This document shows, piece after piece, positions 13,183 to 13,710 of a stretch of DNA of 13,710 bases (the first letter of the stretch is position 1; the number at the start of each line of letters is the position of its first letter). The notes under the pieces are model-generated. The model had not been told where the DNA came from. It saw only the letters and a list, made by a program, of their open reading frames with translations, and searched no databases. Both the position numbers and the translations under genes were made by a program. Source of the stretch: Minisyncoccota bacterium (GTDB lineage: Bacteria > Patescibacteriota > Minisyncoccia > UBA6257 > HR35); assembly GCA_937934285.1 (NCBI GenBank), contig CALHAT010000028.1, positions 1-13,710 on the forward strand, written 5' to 3'.

Positions 13183-13710
13183 GCATTCTTTAGCCCATCT
13201 TTTAGCAGCAGCTTTTTTGAAAATTGATCCCCAAGCAAAACTTGGCATTGGTCCAACTACGGATGACGGTTTTTATTATGATTTTTTACCAACAAAGAAG
13301 ATTGAAGAGAGCTATTTACTTAAACTCGAGGAAATAATGAGAAATTTAATCCAGCAAAACCTTAAATTTGTTGGTAAAAAAATAAGTTTTCACCAAGCAA
13401 GAAAAATTTTTAAAAATCAGCCGTTTAAACTTGAACTTTTAGAAGATTTGAAAAAGTACGGCACGACTGACTATCAAGAGATTCAACTTATTAAAGAAAA
13501 AAAGAAAAAGTTAAGAAAATTAACCAAAGTAACTGTTTACCAGACCGGTGATTTTATTGATCTTTGTCGTGGTGGACATATAAAATCAACAAAAGAAATT
13601 AATCCAAATGCTTTTAAACTAACAAAAATTGCTGGTGCTTATTGGCGTGGTAATGAGAAAAACCCAATGCTTTTAAGAATTTATGGAGTTGCTTTTCAAA
13701 CTGAAAAAGA
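13154..13710 (+). CDS. thrS: Threonyl-tRNA synthetase, 5' part (runs off window)
   Basis: Class II synthetase that charges tRNA-Thr and edits mischarged Ser. Only the first 185 codons are inside the window. The protein begins MLKENLENLRHSLAHLLAAA, already in the N2/tRNA-SAD editing domain, with His11 and His15 of HxxxH, GIGPTTDDGFYYDF, and Cys138/His142 in IDLCRGGH, the other zinc-like/editing-site residues. GAYWRGNEKNPMLLRIYGVAF follows as in ThrRS. The N-terminal TGS (N1) domain is missing: the frame has a TAA at 13130-13132, so no longer start exists. The catalytic core and anticodon domain lie beyond the edge. The start overlaps the small membrane-protein gene by 29 nt. Confidence 0.93.
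   Translation, partial: MLKENLENLRHSLAHLLAAAFLKIDPQAKLGIGPTTDDGFYYDFLPTKKIEESYLLKLEEIMRNLIQQNLKFVGKKISFHQARKIFKNQPFKLELLEDLKKYGTTDYQEIQLIKEKKKKLRKLTKVTVYQTGDFIDLCRGGHIKSTKEINPNAFKLTKIAGAYWRGNEKNPMLLRIYGVAFQTEK

Overview
The window reads as a tightly packed piece of a Candidate Phyla Radiation (Patescibacteria) genome, most likely Parcubacteria-like. The evidence is the strong A+T bias, near-absence of intergenic space, very short ribosomal operons, a pseudopilin fused to a LamG domain, a ThrRS with no TGS domain, and a 480-residue single-pass protein of a style common in that group. TGA is used as a real stop at several ATGA junctions (for example 2976-2979, 5602-5605, 9088-9091, 9588-9591, 12557-12560), so the TGA=Gly code of Gracilibacteria/SR1 does not apply. 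The lineage is an inference from gene style, not from a marker tree.

Layout. Positions 1-274 hold no supported gene but carry three unusual structures: a perfect 26-bp palindrome with a CGCGATCGCG core, eight head-to-tail copies of a 7-mer GGCTANN, and four agttcgc(a/g) units. Positions 275-4206 form a leftward six-gene operon: infC, rpmI, a LOG-like Rossmann protein, an MgtC-family membrane protein, an amino-acid permease, and a type IV pseudopilin with a C-terminal LamG domain. tsaD (4270-5289) runs rightward, diverging from infC. Its 3' end overlaps the last gene of a second leftward operon (5282-9851): rpsO, NYN-domain nuclease-like protein, pnp, membrane protein of unknown function, DksA/TraR-like zinc-finger protein. 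From 9881 rightward run a Xer-type recombinase, lepA, a Dtd-like D-aminoacyl-tRNA deacylase, a 61-residue two-helix membrane protein, and the first 185 codons of thrS, which leaves the window.

How it fits together. Most genes serve translation and RNA metabolism: initiation (IF-3), ribosomal proteins bL35 and uS15, t6A tRNA modification (TsaD), elongation quality control (EF4), D-amino-acid proofreading (Dtd), threonyl-tRNA charging and editing, and RNA decay (PNPase, perhaps the NYN protein). Within each operon successive genes overlap by 1-29 nt or nearly abut, which implies translational coupling. The two divergent gaps (infC/tsaD and rpsO/xer) share a very similar 22-24 nt AT-rich module with back-to-back -10-like boxes and are the only clear promoter regions.

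I see no defence system, CRISPR, insertion sequence or RNA gene. The most notable points are the repeat cluster at 1-274, a possible in-frame intrusion of similar repeat sequence in lepA, the shared bidirectional promoter module, the unusual infC start, and an NYN protein embedded in the rpsO-pnp operon.
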